DNA of 64,000 nt from Manis javanica (Eukaryota > Chordata > Mammalia > Pholidota > Manidae). Position 1 is the stretch's first letter, and every line of letters starts with the position of its first letter. The stretch spans positions 158,670,401 to 158,734,400 of the forward strand of contig NC_133158.1 in assembly GCF_040802235.1 (NCBI RefSeq), written 5' to 3'. Below the pieces are notes generated by a model that was given only the letters and a program-made list of their open reading frames with translations, ran no database searches and was not told the DNA's origin. A program made the translations under genes and the position numbers. Shown here piece by piece: positions 1 through 12,475 of this stretch.

Positions 1-117
1 TTGTAAACAGTCTAGCCATATGTTGAGGTGTATATTAATGTCACACAGCCTGCAGTGTGGTGAAGAGGTTGGAGTGGGGTAGTTTGGGGACAAGGAGTGA
101 GTTGAAAGGCTATTAAG

Positions 118-351
118 AAACAGCAGTGACAATAACCCAGGCAAAGATGTCACTAGGCAGTGTAATTTCTGTAGTGTGGTTGATTGTGAGTGTGTGGAAA
201 GGAAGAATTAGGTAGTAAGGCTGGGAGAAGGGGCCAAGCAATAGAATGCCTTGCAAGTTATAACTTCTGTTTATACTTCATCCAGCATATGTCTGGACAA
301 CACAGAGGAATGTCCTATGTAAATGTGAATATTCATGTTCAAATAACCAAG
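118..351 (+). repeat. 235-bp direct repeat, copy 1
   Basis: This segment is nearly identical (about 94-95% by eye, with small indels) to 1438-1670. Both run from an aataacccaggcaaagatgt stretch to a ttcatgttcaaataacca stretch. The sequence on either side differs between the copies. Copy 1 sits inside an ancient repeat that resumes right after it, so copy 1 looks like the inserted one. Confidence 0.85.
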
Positions 352-599
352 AGATGATGGTGGCTTTCAAGTAGGATGCTGACAGTGGGAATTGAGATGG
401 TAATATCTGGCAAAATGTAAGAGACAGAAATAGTTTTGACAAGTTTATAAATGCATACTTTACATAATATATATGCACATATTACATACACATTGTATAT
501 ACAATATATTAATAACATGCATGTAGAAGGTGGGGCGGAGGAAAGAGTAACCAGAGAGATGACTCAGGATTTTAGCTTGAGTAACTAGATGAATTTAAA

Positions 600-838
600 T
601 AATAGTTAGTATTTATTGACCACATACTGTTTGCTATGCAGTATTCTATGGGGCTTACATGTATCAACTAATTTCATATTCACAACAATCATCTCAGGTG
701 TTGTCGTTATCCTTATTTTGCAGATAAGAGATGTGAGGCACAGAGCTTGTACAAGATCACAATTAGTTTAAATAGCAGAACTTGAACACCTGGCTGCCTG
801 AGCATCCAACCATTTAATCATTTTGCTCTTCTACCTAG
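600..838 (-). repeat. MIR SINE, antisense
   Basis: The order of blocks matches the reverse complement of a MIR: tatttattgaccac, then a tttgcagataagag-like core, then gaggcacagagcttg, then gaacacctggctgcctga. It is diverged and full of small indels, as expected for this ancient tRNA-derived SINE. Confidence 0.8.
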
Positions 839-1437
839 ATTGTTGTGATATTTACTGAGACAGAGACTTCGAAGAAATACTCAATTTGGATCTAAAGAAG
901 AAAAATGAATTCCATTTTAGACTTGTTCATTTTGAAGGGCCTGTGATACAGCCTAATGGAGTTTTCCAGTGTCTACTACTGTTATTTAAGTCTACAGTTC
1001 AAGAGAGAAATGTAACTGGGAGATTTAGATTGGAAAGTTTTCAGTGAACAGATAGATGCTGAAGTCATGAAAGTAAATGAAATTGTCAAAGTGAGAGGAG
1101 AAGATGGAAGTGGTGTATCATTCCCCCAGTTATGGGTCTTAGAGGGAATATAAAGATGTAAAACATTATCCCCTCACAGACTCCCATCTCATGGGAGAAA
1201 TAGATGACTAAACAGACAATTGCAGTATGGAGTGATAAGTGATAAATCAGAAGGCAGAAGCACTAAGAATAATTTACCTTCTTAAAGGAAGGCCATAGTC
1301 CATGAAACTACTTCCTGGAGGCTGCAATACCTGAGCTGGGTCTGGAATAATGGTGTGGAGTAAATCAGGGGAAGAAGAAAAGTAAGTATCGGTTAACTTA
1401 GGCAGTAGATGTCCTGGTAGTTTAAGCAGCCCAAGAA

Positions 1438-1670
1438 AAAGCAGTAACAATAACCCAGGCAAAGATGTCACTGGGCAGTGTAATTTCTGTAGTGTGGTTG
1501 AATTGTGAGTGTGTGGAAAGGAAGAATTAGGTACTAAGGCTGGGGGAAGGGGCCAAGCAACAGAATGCCTTGCAAGTTTTATCTTCTGTTTATACTTTAT
1601 CCAGCAAATGTCTGGACAACACAGAGGAATGTCCTATGTAAATGTGAATATTCATGTTCAAATAACCAAA
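1438..1670 (+). repeat. 235-bp direct repeat, copy 2
   Basis: Partner of 118-351, in the same orientation about 1.32 kb downstream. Its flanks resemble no repeat I recognise, so this may be the source copy. Confidence 0.85.
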
Positions 1671-3109
1671 GAATAAGAAAGAGCCTATTTTTTCCATATC
1701 TTAAAGATATTTCACTTGCTGTCTCTGAATTTTACCATTTTGTCATGGCAGAAAGAGTTTAAAGACCTGTGTGTATCAGGAAACATGATGTCAATTTATT
1801 TTTCATTCAATGAATGTTAACATACTTCTTGCCCTTCCAAAGTTTAAATTCTGTTGTCATAACATGCTTTATCTGGAGCCACTCCTGCCGGTAATTGAAA
1901 ATCCCTGAAAGTACAAAGAAATTTGTTCACACATGTAATTGTGTAGGGTCCGGCTTAACACTCTTCAAGTTAAATTCCAGATATTGTCACAACAACCTAC
2001 ATGTATCACTCCTTTTTAAAATAGACGTCTCAAAATTGTAATTTAACATATTCTTAAACTTTGTTGAAACAAGCTTACCAAAAGAGTAAAGCTTACTTAC
2101 TAAATAGCTGAAAGGAAATGTACATAATTTTTTAAATTAATTTTCATTATATTATTTAATATTATAAAATCATGATCCAGTTAAATGTCCCCAGTCAATT
2201 TGGCAATGGCATTCAAGCAAATATATTTTAACAGAATAAAAATTCTGGACAGAACATAAGAAAAAATAAGACATCTGTTTATAATTTGGACAATTACGAA
2301 TGTCATTAGCAAGTATAATTTATGAGATTCTTTTTATTTATGCTAATGTCAATGTGTTTTCTATCTTCTCATTTGGATTGTAATGGAGGATCTCAAGATG
2401 ACTGACACACTTTCTTCTCCCTGTCAGATTAGATGTTTTTCTCCTGCGTGTGTGTGTGTTTTGCAGTATTCCTACAGGGCTCTTAATGAGCCATCAATTA
2501 CTTGTGCAAATTGGAAGCAGAAACTAAAAGTCCCCCTACCCAAGGTGTTAGTACATGACTTTAAAACACTTGAATTTCAACACATGTATATTAACCTTTG
2601 TGCCCAGACACATAAAATATTATTTTGTGCTTTAATGAAGTTATATAATCATTGGGTTGGAGATTCCTTCACAGTGGGTGATTAGGCTGTATTTAATGAG
2701 GGAGTAGAGAGTTATATATATTACATATGCATCACTTGAGGCAAAAGAGTGAAACCTTCTTCATTCCTTACTTTTAATCCAATATACTACTTTGGAAAGT
2801 GAAGTAAATTTTAACAAAAATGATATATTTGACATGCTCCTTTTAGTGAAAAGTTTTACAACAATGTGTCACTCCAAGTCAACAGTGAATAACTCAGACC
2901 ATAAATATCACTGAAAAGGGGACTCTCTTTTCTAGAACACTCCCTCATTGAAATTCACCCACTCTTTTTTTCTGCATGGCTTCTATATTTTGGAAGGTAT
3001 TAAAGTAATATTTTACACAGGTTTCCCATATTACTTTCCTCTGTAATTCTTGCTTCCCTTCTCATCTTCTTGCTAGAATTTGTTCGCCAGTCAGCAGGAA
3101 CAGAGAAAA
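1671..3109. other. Anonymous AT-rich DNA
   Basis: No gene, exon-like ORF or recognised repeat. The open frame at 2383-2685 (100 codons) has no recognisable domain and no codon-bias signal that I can see. I read it as chance. Confidence 0.6.
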
Positions 3110-3345
3110 GGTACTTAACACCTAATACTTCTTAAGTATTTACTCTATGTTTAACTGTGTTTTAGCCCTTTTTAATAATCATTACAAAGGACGCTTGCTG
3201 TATGCTGATATTATTATCCTGGCTTAAAGATAAGGAGACCTCAAAATCATTCACAAAACTACCAAGTGACAGAACCAGGATTTTCACATGGGCAGGAGTC
3301 CTAGGCCAGTTTTCCATTTAGCCTTTACTCTGTATTCTCTTTCGT
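3110..3345 (-). repeat. MIR-like SINE, antisense
   Basis: Diverged antisense MIR pattern: aagtatttactctatgt, then a ttattatcctggcttaaagataaggagac core, then accaagtgacagaaccaggatt. The order and spacing fit MIR, but identity is low. Confidence 0.6.
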
Positions 3346-5189
3346 TTGATAGAATCCAGGTGGGAAAGGGGTGAGTTTAACGGAGAAGGGTTTTTTGTGA
3401 GGTTTTGAGTAAAGATTATCAGCAGTCAAGTTCAGTGTTTAAATGTACTGAATAGAAACGTGTTGGAAAAAAGGAGAGTTTTGAAAGATGCTGAGTTATT
3501 TTGCGACCCCTCATGACATTCTAGACATGAAAATAAAAGAGACTGTCATTATTTTAACATGACCTTGTGAAAGTGCTCCCAGAATGAGTCATGAGCATTA
3601 TGGCTTAGTAAGCATTATATTCTCATGGATAGTGAAGTCTTCACCACTGGAGGCGTCAAGATTCTTACTGAGCACATCCTCCATCTCAAAAGGGGAGTTT
3701 TCTCAAGCCAATAAAATCATGCCTCCCTGTAAGAAAAAAAACAAAAATATTTTTTTCAGAGCACTTTTTGTCTCCCCCCCACCCCTTTGTTCACAATAAA
3801 ACATTTTAATCATTGTGAGCTCCAACTAAAATGGCCTCTAGCTGCCATATATGCAGCCCTGGAGGAAGTTGTAATAAGTACTCAACTTGCAGAGAGAGAG
3901 AAAGCTCTAGAGTGCAGGCCCCAAACACAACGCAAAGGCCGCACAGTTTAAGCTAGCAGCACTGCAAAACCGTCGGAGGAACAAATTAGAAATGGGCTCA
4001 TAGAGCTAGACAAGAATTCTATTCCCATTAAAGAATCTGATGATCAATGTTACCATTTCTCCCAATTCTTATTCTTCAGTAATGATCAGCTTTCCAATCA
4101 CCACCACTGGCCCACCGTTTATTATCCTCACCCTAGGTGGTGTGATGATAAATGTTTAATGACCATCTCTAATATATCTTGATAAATAAACAAATACAAT
4201 AGGAATAGACATTTATTATTAACTTTACTCATATAAAGGATGTATAGCACACAATTTATTAATAATAAAACACCTCAATCATCATTATAAATTCTTTATC
4301 ACCTTTAATTCTTGCAGAACATGTTTGTTGAATTTGCTGAACTTTTGTGTCTCTAGCCAACTACGTTTGCAACTGATGCAAGAGCGAAGTTGCCAAATGT
4401 ATGTTGGATCTTGGTTGATATTTTTATTTGCATTAATAAGTAGGACAAAAATGAAACAAGGAGAGACATGCCAGAACTATAACTCATTTGTAATACATGT
4501 GACTTCTTTGCTAAACTGAATAATGGCTTTCAGAAAGTGGGAATATGTTCAAAATTTTTGTAATATTTACAATTTAATGGCAACATATGCAACAAACTTT
4601 TAAGTTTAATGTATTTTAGCAGCAGTTTTTCTAACATTTAGAAAATCAACAAAAACAAGGAAAGCCTTGATATGTAGAATTTCACATTTTCTGTGGGATA
4701 AATACTCCTAACATCATCAGTTTTTAAATTATTAATATAATGTTACTGAATGCAGAATTAGGAAGAGATACGCAGTAGCAAACCATTTTGAAATTTCTAA
4801 ACTTTATGGTACAATAGAGTTAAATAACCTGAAGGGCAGAAGTAATAGTAAAATGTAGTACAATAATTAGACATCGATAATAATGAGTTTTAGTATTTAT
4901 TAGACTTATTTTAAAATAATTATTTAAAGTACAAATTCATATAATTTAATTTTGAATGATGGTTGTTTGATCACTGACTTGGAAAATCCTTGAGAATTCA
5001 GGTGTCCCTGCCCTGAGCCATCAGGAGCCTGCCCTACTGCTGTCACCCTCAGCAAGTGGATTGTCACAGAAACTGGCTGATGAGACTCTCCTCCAAGTGC
5101 AAGTAACCAGTATAAAATAACACTAACATAGTCCTTGTTGGTTTTTTCAGGATGAAGTGGAGCATAAATCAGTTTTCCAGGGACTCATT
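3346..5189. other. Anonymous AT-rich DNA
   Basis: No gene or confidently named repeat is visible. The small open frames at 3584-3799 and 4325-4519 look random. Confidence 0.55.
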
Positions 5190-6922
5190 TAAGAAATCTA
5201 GAAGCAAGTTTTCTGAACTAATAAGTAAGTTCAGCAAAATAAGGTCGGTGTATAAAAAAAATTTTATTTCTAAATAATAGCAAGAGAATGTGTAAATCAA
5301 ATTTTCAAAAATTCCATTACTGTAACATCAAACATATAAAATGCTTAGGAAGTAAGAAAAATGTGTGTAGGACATGGACACTTTAAACTACAAAGTATTA
5401 CTGAGAGAAACTACAGGTGATTTAATAATGGCAATGCATAGATGTTCATAAAAGAAAAGAATCAGCAGTGTTAAGATATCGGTTCTCCCGAATTTTACCT
5501 ATATATTCTAAATAACAATCACAGTAAAATTTAATTTCACCTTTTTTTATCATTTCTAGAATTTGTATGGAAATATGAAATACCTGAAATATTTTTTCAA
5601 TAATTTGAAAAAAAGGACAAAGTTTAAAGACATGTACTACTTGATTTTACCACTTATTCTAAGCTACTTTATTGCGATTGTGTAGTATTGGCATACCATA
5701 TAAACACCTTATTTAAGATTCTCTAGTATAGTCAGCCCATATAAATCACTAGGTTTGAATGATGATTTCTGAAATAGAAATGCTTCAATATGGTCAGTTG
5801 ATTTTCATTAAAAGTACTGATGACATTCAATTAGGAGAGGATTTAATATCTATATGTAAAAAATAAATGAAATTCTATCCCTACCTCTCCCTATATAATC
5901 CACATTAAATAGATCACAGAGCTAAATTTGAAAGCTAAACTACAGAACTTCTGGAAGAAAGCATAGCAGAACTCTTATTAACCAAGGATAAGAAGAGAGT
6001 TCTTAGAAAACAAACCATTGAACAATAAAAACTGGTAATTCAATAATTTTTAAATGAAATTTCATTAAAATTTAAAACGTTTGCTTTTCAAAACTCACTG
6101 TGAAGAAAATAAAAAGGCATGTCATAGACTGGGAAAAAACATTTGACAAAATTATTTCTAGTAAGGAACTTCTGCAACGGAGTGGCAAATAACTCAATTT
6201 TTTAAATTAATAAATGATTGAAAGAGCTATCTCACAATATATCTGAAGACTATATGAATGGACAGTAAGCCCCTGAAAAAAATCGATATCATTAGTCATT
6301 AGCAAAACACAAATTAAAAACCCAGTAAGGCACCATTTCACACTCAAGAAAATGGTGCAAAACAAAAAAAGACTGAAACTATCAATTTTTCTTGAGGATG
6401 TGGAGGAACTAGAACTCACATTTGCTGGAAGGAATGTAAAGTGGTACAACTGCTTTGAAAAACAATTCAGCAATTCCATATGAAGTCAAATATATACTTA
6501 CCGAATGACCTAGATATTTAATCAAGAGAAATGAAACATGTTCAAAGAAAGGATCGTAGTAAGATGTTAGACAAAATAAATGGAAACAGCATGCACATAA
6601 ACAGGTGAATAAGTAAATAAACTGTGGACTTTCCAAAGCATGGAATACTACTTAGACATAAAAATAAACAAATTACTGACATATACAACATGAACAATTC
6701 ATAAAAGCATTATGCCAAATGAAGGAAGCAGATACAAAAGACAACCTGATTCCATCATACTATCTGATTTCATCAGAATCAGAATGTTGATGAAGTACAT
6801 GTTCTTTAGCTTGATTGTGGTGGTGTTTATATGACTATATACATTTTTAAAAATGAATCAAATCTTACATATATTTGGTGAATTTTTAAAATATAAATTA
6901 AATTTCAATAAAACTGATTAAA
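5190..6922 (+). mobile_element. Old L1M fragment (ORF2 3' part plus 3' end)
   Basis: Degenerate L1 ORF2 text is visible from about 5215 (frame reading roughly ISKFSKIRSVYKKNF), then the C-terminal ORF2 region at 6110-6680 (phrases such as catttgacaaaatt, tgctggaaggaatgtaaa, tggaatactacttagacat). It ends at 6922 in the typical old-L1 terminus, tttcaataaaactgattaaaa. Many stops and indels make it a fossil. The open frames on the opposite strand at 6207-6636 are shadows of it. Confidence 0.75.
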
Positions 6923-8067
6923 ATATGTTTCTCAGAGGAATTCTGAAGGAATATATAGAAATAATAATAGTTACTATTTTATCTGTTTGTGATTATAGGT
7001 TTTTTTCACATTTTATAAGTCTTTAAATGTTTCTGATATTTGTTAGCTAAATTTAAAAAAATTAATAATGTTTAAATGTTATTATTTAAATAAAAATGAT
7101 ATGGTGTACCATAGAGAACTTTATTCAGAAATTCTACTTGCTTAGCTTAACTATAATCTTAGAAAACAACCAGCAAAATTTGAGTCATAAGAGCTACAAG
7201 TGTGTACTTGATTAATGCCTATTGAAATAATTCAGCACCCACCTGCACATCCTGCTTTCAAGGCTTATCACCTTGAAACAGAGGTATGTGTGAGAGAACT
7301 GCATACATGTGGGCATTTATTAAGCAGCCTTGATCTTGGCAGATTTATTTTTAAATGTATCACTTATATCCAAGCTTATATCACTTAATGAGTCACCAGA
7401 ATGTGACTAATGTCACTTCTATATAGTCTTTGAAAAATGTTCAACATTTAGATATTAAACATAATATATTCATGTTGCCCTCCTGAGAAAGCAAATGAAA
7501 AAATACAGTGAGAAAGTAAAATAACAAGGCATGAATAGCTTTAGTTAATATTTTGAACAATATACATGCATATTATATATATACATACATATGTTCATGC
7601 ACACAGATATACACAAATATATTTATATATAGCATTTATCTAGTGCCTAAAGTTATCCACGTTTAGGAAGTACATTGAATACCATATGAAGATATTTCAG
7701 TAACTGCATTATACCCCATCATGGAGACAATTTAATGCAACCATTCTCATATCACATATTCTGTTATTATAATTAATTTTTCCATAAACCCATTTTCACA
7801 AAAATCACCTAAATTTTTGATGTTGCACAATGACTCCTGCCTTACCCTCCAGTCCATCTGGGCTCTGGAAGCATGACTTGAAAAATAAGTTTAATTTTTA
7901 ATAATTTACCTCTCAAGTCTTCAGGGGAGTGAGGAAAAAGTCACTCTTATCCATGATAAAGCGTATTATACTCTTAGGAGTTTCCATGTATTTCCTCTAA
8001 ATTACCAGCAGTCTCTCCTTTTTCTATTTCATCAACTACACAATTCTCCTAGATCAGAATAATGTAA
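6923..8067. other. Anonymous AT-rich DNA with TA-rich patch
   Basis: No gene seen. Low-complexity TA-rich sequence lies around 7560-7630. Confidence 0.6.
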
Positions 8068-8245
8068 AACAATGTTTCTCAATCTATCCTGCACATTAGA
8101 ATCTCTGAGGAAATTCTCAAATATTTAAATTCCTAGATCCTGGCCACGAAGATTCTGACTGAATCGGCCTTGGGTGAGTCCCAGGCGCTGGCAGTTCTCC
8201 GAGCCGCCCAGACGGCTCTGATATGAATGTGCATCTGTGTCAAAA
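8068..8245. repeat. MER5A-like DNA transposon remnant
   Basis: The text tttctcaatctatcctgcac, then attagaatctctgagg, then gattctgactgaatcgg, then tgagtcccaggcgctgg matches the order of the short non-autonomous hAT/Charlie element MER5A. It is diverged and its far end is unclear. Confidence 0.6.
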
Positions 8246-8439
8246 ACCACTGCTGCACAGGGTTCCCCAGACAGATTGGAACTCTGTTTATTTCTTCCAG
8301 CTGGGTCCACAGTTCTTGGGCTACATTTGATCGTATCTCTAACTTTTGTGCCCCCAAATCACCTCAGTGTCTCGGGTTTCAGTTTCACAGTAAATTTTCA
8401 TTGTTAAGCAACAGATTTTCCTTCTTTCCCTTCTGCAGT

Positions 8440-8898
8440 TGTTAGGCAGGAAAACAGAAATTAGCAGGATGAAAAGGAGAAAGGATCCCCCCAAGATGAC
8501 TCAGGGAGCTGATCAAATAAAGACAGAAAGGCAGAAATGACTCAGAGAGTTAATCAGATGAAGCCACAGGGTCCAGGGGTGACTCAGGAAATGTCCAGGG
8601 TCCCCCCAGATAACAAACATCAGAAGCACAGGCACAGCACAGCCCGTCCCCATTTCACCAATCAGAACAAGCCTAGAGAGCTGACCGCTGTCAATAAATG
8701 ACCTCTCTGCCCTGCCTAAACCACACAAAAGCAGCCTCAGAATGAGCAGCCAAGCCTGCCTGTCTCACCTGAGGCAGGCCTGCTCTGCTACTCTGTGCAG
8801 AGTGTATTAAAACTGACTTTGCTTTCTTGACTTTGGTCTCTCATCTCACTGTATCTGACTTCCCTGCGACACCGAGCCGAGTTCCTTCCTTCCTAACA
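8440..8898 (+). mobile_element. Solo ERV LTR with 4-bp target duplication
   Basis: A 459-bp block begins TGTTAGG and ends CCTAACA, a perfect 7-bp terminal inversion with TG...CA ends. It is flanked by CAGT at 8436-8439 and CAGT at 8899-8902. A possible poly(A) signal, attaaa, lies near 8807 and is followed by a CT-rich R/U5-like region. A 4-bp duplication fits class I (gammaretrovirus-like) ERVs. No internal viral genes adjoin it, so it is a solo LTR left by LTR-LTR recombination. The boundaries are seen directly; the class is inferred. Confidence 0.85.
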
Positions 8899-11800
8899 CA
8901 GTCACAGGCTCAGTAACTAAAGAGTTGTCATTGGGTCCTAAAATATTTTCAATTCATATTATCAGTACATGAATTCAGTTTTATGAAATTTTACAAACTT
9001 CTGAGCCCCTCTGACAGGTATGCTTAAACTGGGCTACTTTCCGAGAGACTCTGAGTATCATCTGTTTCAGAGGAATGAATTTCCAGATCTGCTTGTAAAT
9101 GGACTTTCTCCTAAGATTTTGTTCCCTCTTCCCACCTTCCCCTTCACCTCAGCCCTCTTCCACCTTACAAACAAAAAGAACAACCTCTCTCTCCCAAATC
9201 TGACAGAATTGCATGCCCCTGGGCATAAAGCCTCCAGTCCTCTAAACCACTGGGATGGGTGAAGACTGCTTTAGTGAGTAATCAGAGCACCAAAAACCAA
9301 CACAGGGCCTTCTGTCTTTTACATTATGAAATATATGTAATAAGCATGATCCATGCTACAAGAAAAGATATTTTATTCCCATTCTATAAAGAACTGGAAT
9401 AAAAGATTTATAGAATATGGACGTGGGGAATGACAGCAATTCTCTTTCACCTACCTCACTTCTTCTGTCCCTTGACCATTGAGAATGAGAGCACAAGACT
9501 GGCAAGGGACATTTCTGTAAAAGTCCTCAGAGAGACACTAATATTGGCTTTTCATATATTAAAACACAAGCAATTCGTATCAGCTCTTCCAATATTCACT
9601 TAAGATTTGCCATTAGCTGGAAAGCAAAGAGTCTTCAAACAGCTAAAGAAATAGTTTAGTGATGTTGATTTCAAATGTCAAACTGGAATGTTTTTTTGAA
9701 ATTACCAGTATTCCCAAGTTACAGTGGATAGAAATCAGTCCCTCTCAAAATATTATGTGACTTCTTCAGATTAAGTGGATATTTAAATGTATTTAAACCA
9801 TATTTTATGCCATTGTATTTTATACTCATGTGAGTTCATCTTACACAATTTTAATAATTTCCAGACCCTTTTAAAAAGGTCAAATGATAGACTAATTTCT
9901 CTTTGGTTAGCTGTAGCAGAATATACACCTTTTTTTATTACAGTAACATTTCTTGGCCCCTAAGATGGAAATTTTTGAAAGAACTCTGAAGAATCTTCTA
10001 ACCAATATTCCAATGTCTGCTGTCACATTCACAGCATGATGCCGCACTTGCTGCCTCCCTGAGAGTTTTAGGCACTCAGCAGTATATGGGTGGTTCTATA
10101 TCCTGATGGTTCCAGCACCACCACTGTAGCATAAAGGCTCCAGAGCATCTTGGCTACTCTGATGAATGAGACCAGAGCCTGGAATGAGCCTGTAGCCACC
10201 AACCTTCTCTCTCCTCCAGGAAAATGTTTGATTTCTTGAGGAATTGCCTATTTCCTGAGGCTTCCATTAGAAGGTGTTGTAGACTTCAATCTGCTGGGCT
10301 CCATCAGCACAGCTGCTTCTGTCTGGATTTCAGATGGCCCACCTCATCCTCTACCAAGCACTCTCCCCAACCCTGAAATTTCACCCTTGCTGAGACCCCA
10401 TTATGTTTCTTTTGGATTTCAGAGATGCTCCAGGAGCCATTTCAGCTTATGATGTGTCAACTTTTTTCTTTCACCCTGAAGAAACTAATGTGGAAGGCAT
10501 ATTCAAATTTACTCTTAGTTATAGGATGATGATTGTCATCTGTTTCCTTAGATTTCTATCCATAAAAGGGACTACAGGACTAAAAGAGAGGGACACTTTT
10601 AAGATTCTTGAGGTGATAGAGTGATACAATTTAATACAGAGAACTAAAGCCATAAAGAAAGCCATAGGCAGGCCCAGCCTCTCTGTCTTTGTGGAGCTCA
10701 TGCTTGACTAGATGCCAACACCATGCCCTCAGATTGCACTTTGTGCTTCTAAAAAATGTCTTCATTTCTTTATCCCCAGGGAAAGAAGCAGCTTTGTTAT
10801 TTGGCAAACACTTCTGGTATGGGACTATTTACAGAATTGCTGAATTAACCTTCCATTCTCCCTCACGCTTCAGGTGTCTGAATCTCAGAAATCAGCTAGT
10901 GCTGGCTGAAACGAGGGGAAAAGGGTTATCTCGGATCTAAACAGAGAGGAGGGCAGCAAATTTCCTCAAGTGAAATGGCGTGATCCTTAGTGGAACTTTG
11001 TCAGCCAGTGACCCCACAGAGTAGCAATGTTCCCCAAGGTAGGAAAACACATCAACGACACGGCGTCTCCGACTTCACACTGCTGACCAGGGCTGCTGAT
11101 TTCACTCTATAGACATTCAGGAATGTGAAATATCAAAGAGGTAACATATTACTGTGACTATAATAAAATAATACTGCTTTGTCTCCAATGTAATGAAGAA
11201 TGGTGTATTAAAAAATACATGTCTGCCTGCTTAAAAGATTAATAAACTAAAAACAGAAACATAATTCCCATTTAACTCTCCCACCACATTATCTGTGATA
11301 TCGTTTACTAATATCATAGGATCAAACAGCTTGAAATATCTTTTTTGTTATTGTTTGAAAATCTGAGAGGAAGAAAGTGATAATTTGTGACTTTTAGCAT
11401 GTATTTGATTGCTAATGAAATTTATCAAGACTTCATATTCATTGGTATTCATGAGAATTGTCTTTTTATAGTTGATCTTTAGGGTTTTTTTTAACTGGTT
11501 TATCTGATTTTTAAAATTTTATTTTGGCTAGTTGCTTCTTTGCTTCACTAATATTTTGATATAGCTTGTGAATTTATTTAGTTCCACTGTTTGCTAATTT
11601 CTCTTAAATTACTAATCTGGAAATTATCTGTAATTCTTAGGCATATTTTACTGTATTTCTTAAAATATTTAGGGTTCAAATCTTAATAACATTATGTTTA
11701 AACTATATGACTTAATGATATAGACAATGAAGTCTGAATTTTTCTCTAGACACTGTATCCATAATACATTCAATATGTCTTGCTGTCTAGTATTTTATGA

Positions 11801-12129
11801 GAAATTTCAAGCTACTCAGTAATTTGTCTTTCTGTGATGTTTCCTTTTCCTTAGTTAAGTGTGATTTTCTATTTGCTATTTAATATCCAGATATTATATA
11901 TTTCTCTTTTCTATAATAAATTTCTATTTCTTTTGAATGGTGATTTGAAAATATTACAATAGAAAGAAGAAATAAAATTTTAATTATAATTAAGAAATAG
12001 AATTAATAATAAAGAAAAAAAACAGGACACCAATGGGCTGGAAAACTAATTTACTTAAGAAAAAGGAAGAAAACACAAATACATAAAATAGGAAATATTA
12101 AGGGAAAAATAATCAGTTACCGAAGAAAT
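8899..12129. other. Anonymous DNA
   Basis: No gene recognised. The open frames at 9020-9262, 10403-10624 and 10689-10940 have no recognisable domains and no supporting splice-site pattern that I can defend. 11.3-12.1 kb is very AT-rich. Confidence 0.5.
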
Positions 12130-12475
12130 TACACAAATTAAATTTTGCACACGTCCAGTTCCTCATTGTAACTCTGGGGGATAAATCTGTACCCAGCCTG
12201 GGCAAAATACTTTTGAAACCAAATCAGTCAAAGGGAGAAATAAAGTGGGAGAAATTTATTTATTGATGACAGTCATCCACTTCTGCTTGCCCAGTGTCTC
12301 TCACAACCGGCCACAGAAAAGGGTCCAGATAAGCCCTCACTTCCCCTTGTAATTACCTGTTGATATGGAGATGGACTCCTCCTCTCCACCCCTTGGAAAC
12401 ACCTATTGATATGGAAATGAACTTTGGCCAGGAAAGAGATTCTGGAAATATTACAATATTACCCACACTCATGAA
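12130..12475 (-). mobile_element. Probable ERV LTR, antisense
   Basis: A moderately GC-richer block in AT-rich DNA. Read on the minus strand it has a promoter-like region containing repeated ccatatcaa(t/c)agg units, then caataaataaatttctccc (possible poly(A) signals), then a U5-like tail. I cannot fix its TG/CA ends or see a target duplication. An LTR is the best guess. Confidence 0.4.

Larger units (their letters stand above)
45..1110 (+). repeat. Ancient mid-repetitive element, interrupted
   Basis: Stretches near 45-117, 352-595 and 840-1080 read as parts of one widely dispersed ancient mammalian repeat (phrases such as agagatgatggtggctt and ttttagcttgag, then a tttactgagacagag stretch). 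I remember the text from other mammalian loci but cannot name the family with certainty. It is split by a 235-bp segment at 118-351 that recurs at 1438-1670, and by an antisense MIR at 600-838. No coding content is seen. Confidence 0.4.

Noticed and set aside
2383-2685. Possible host exon (100-codon frame)
   Set aside because: No recognisable domain, no convincing splice context, and such frames occur by chance.
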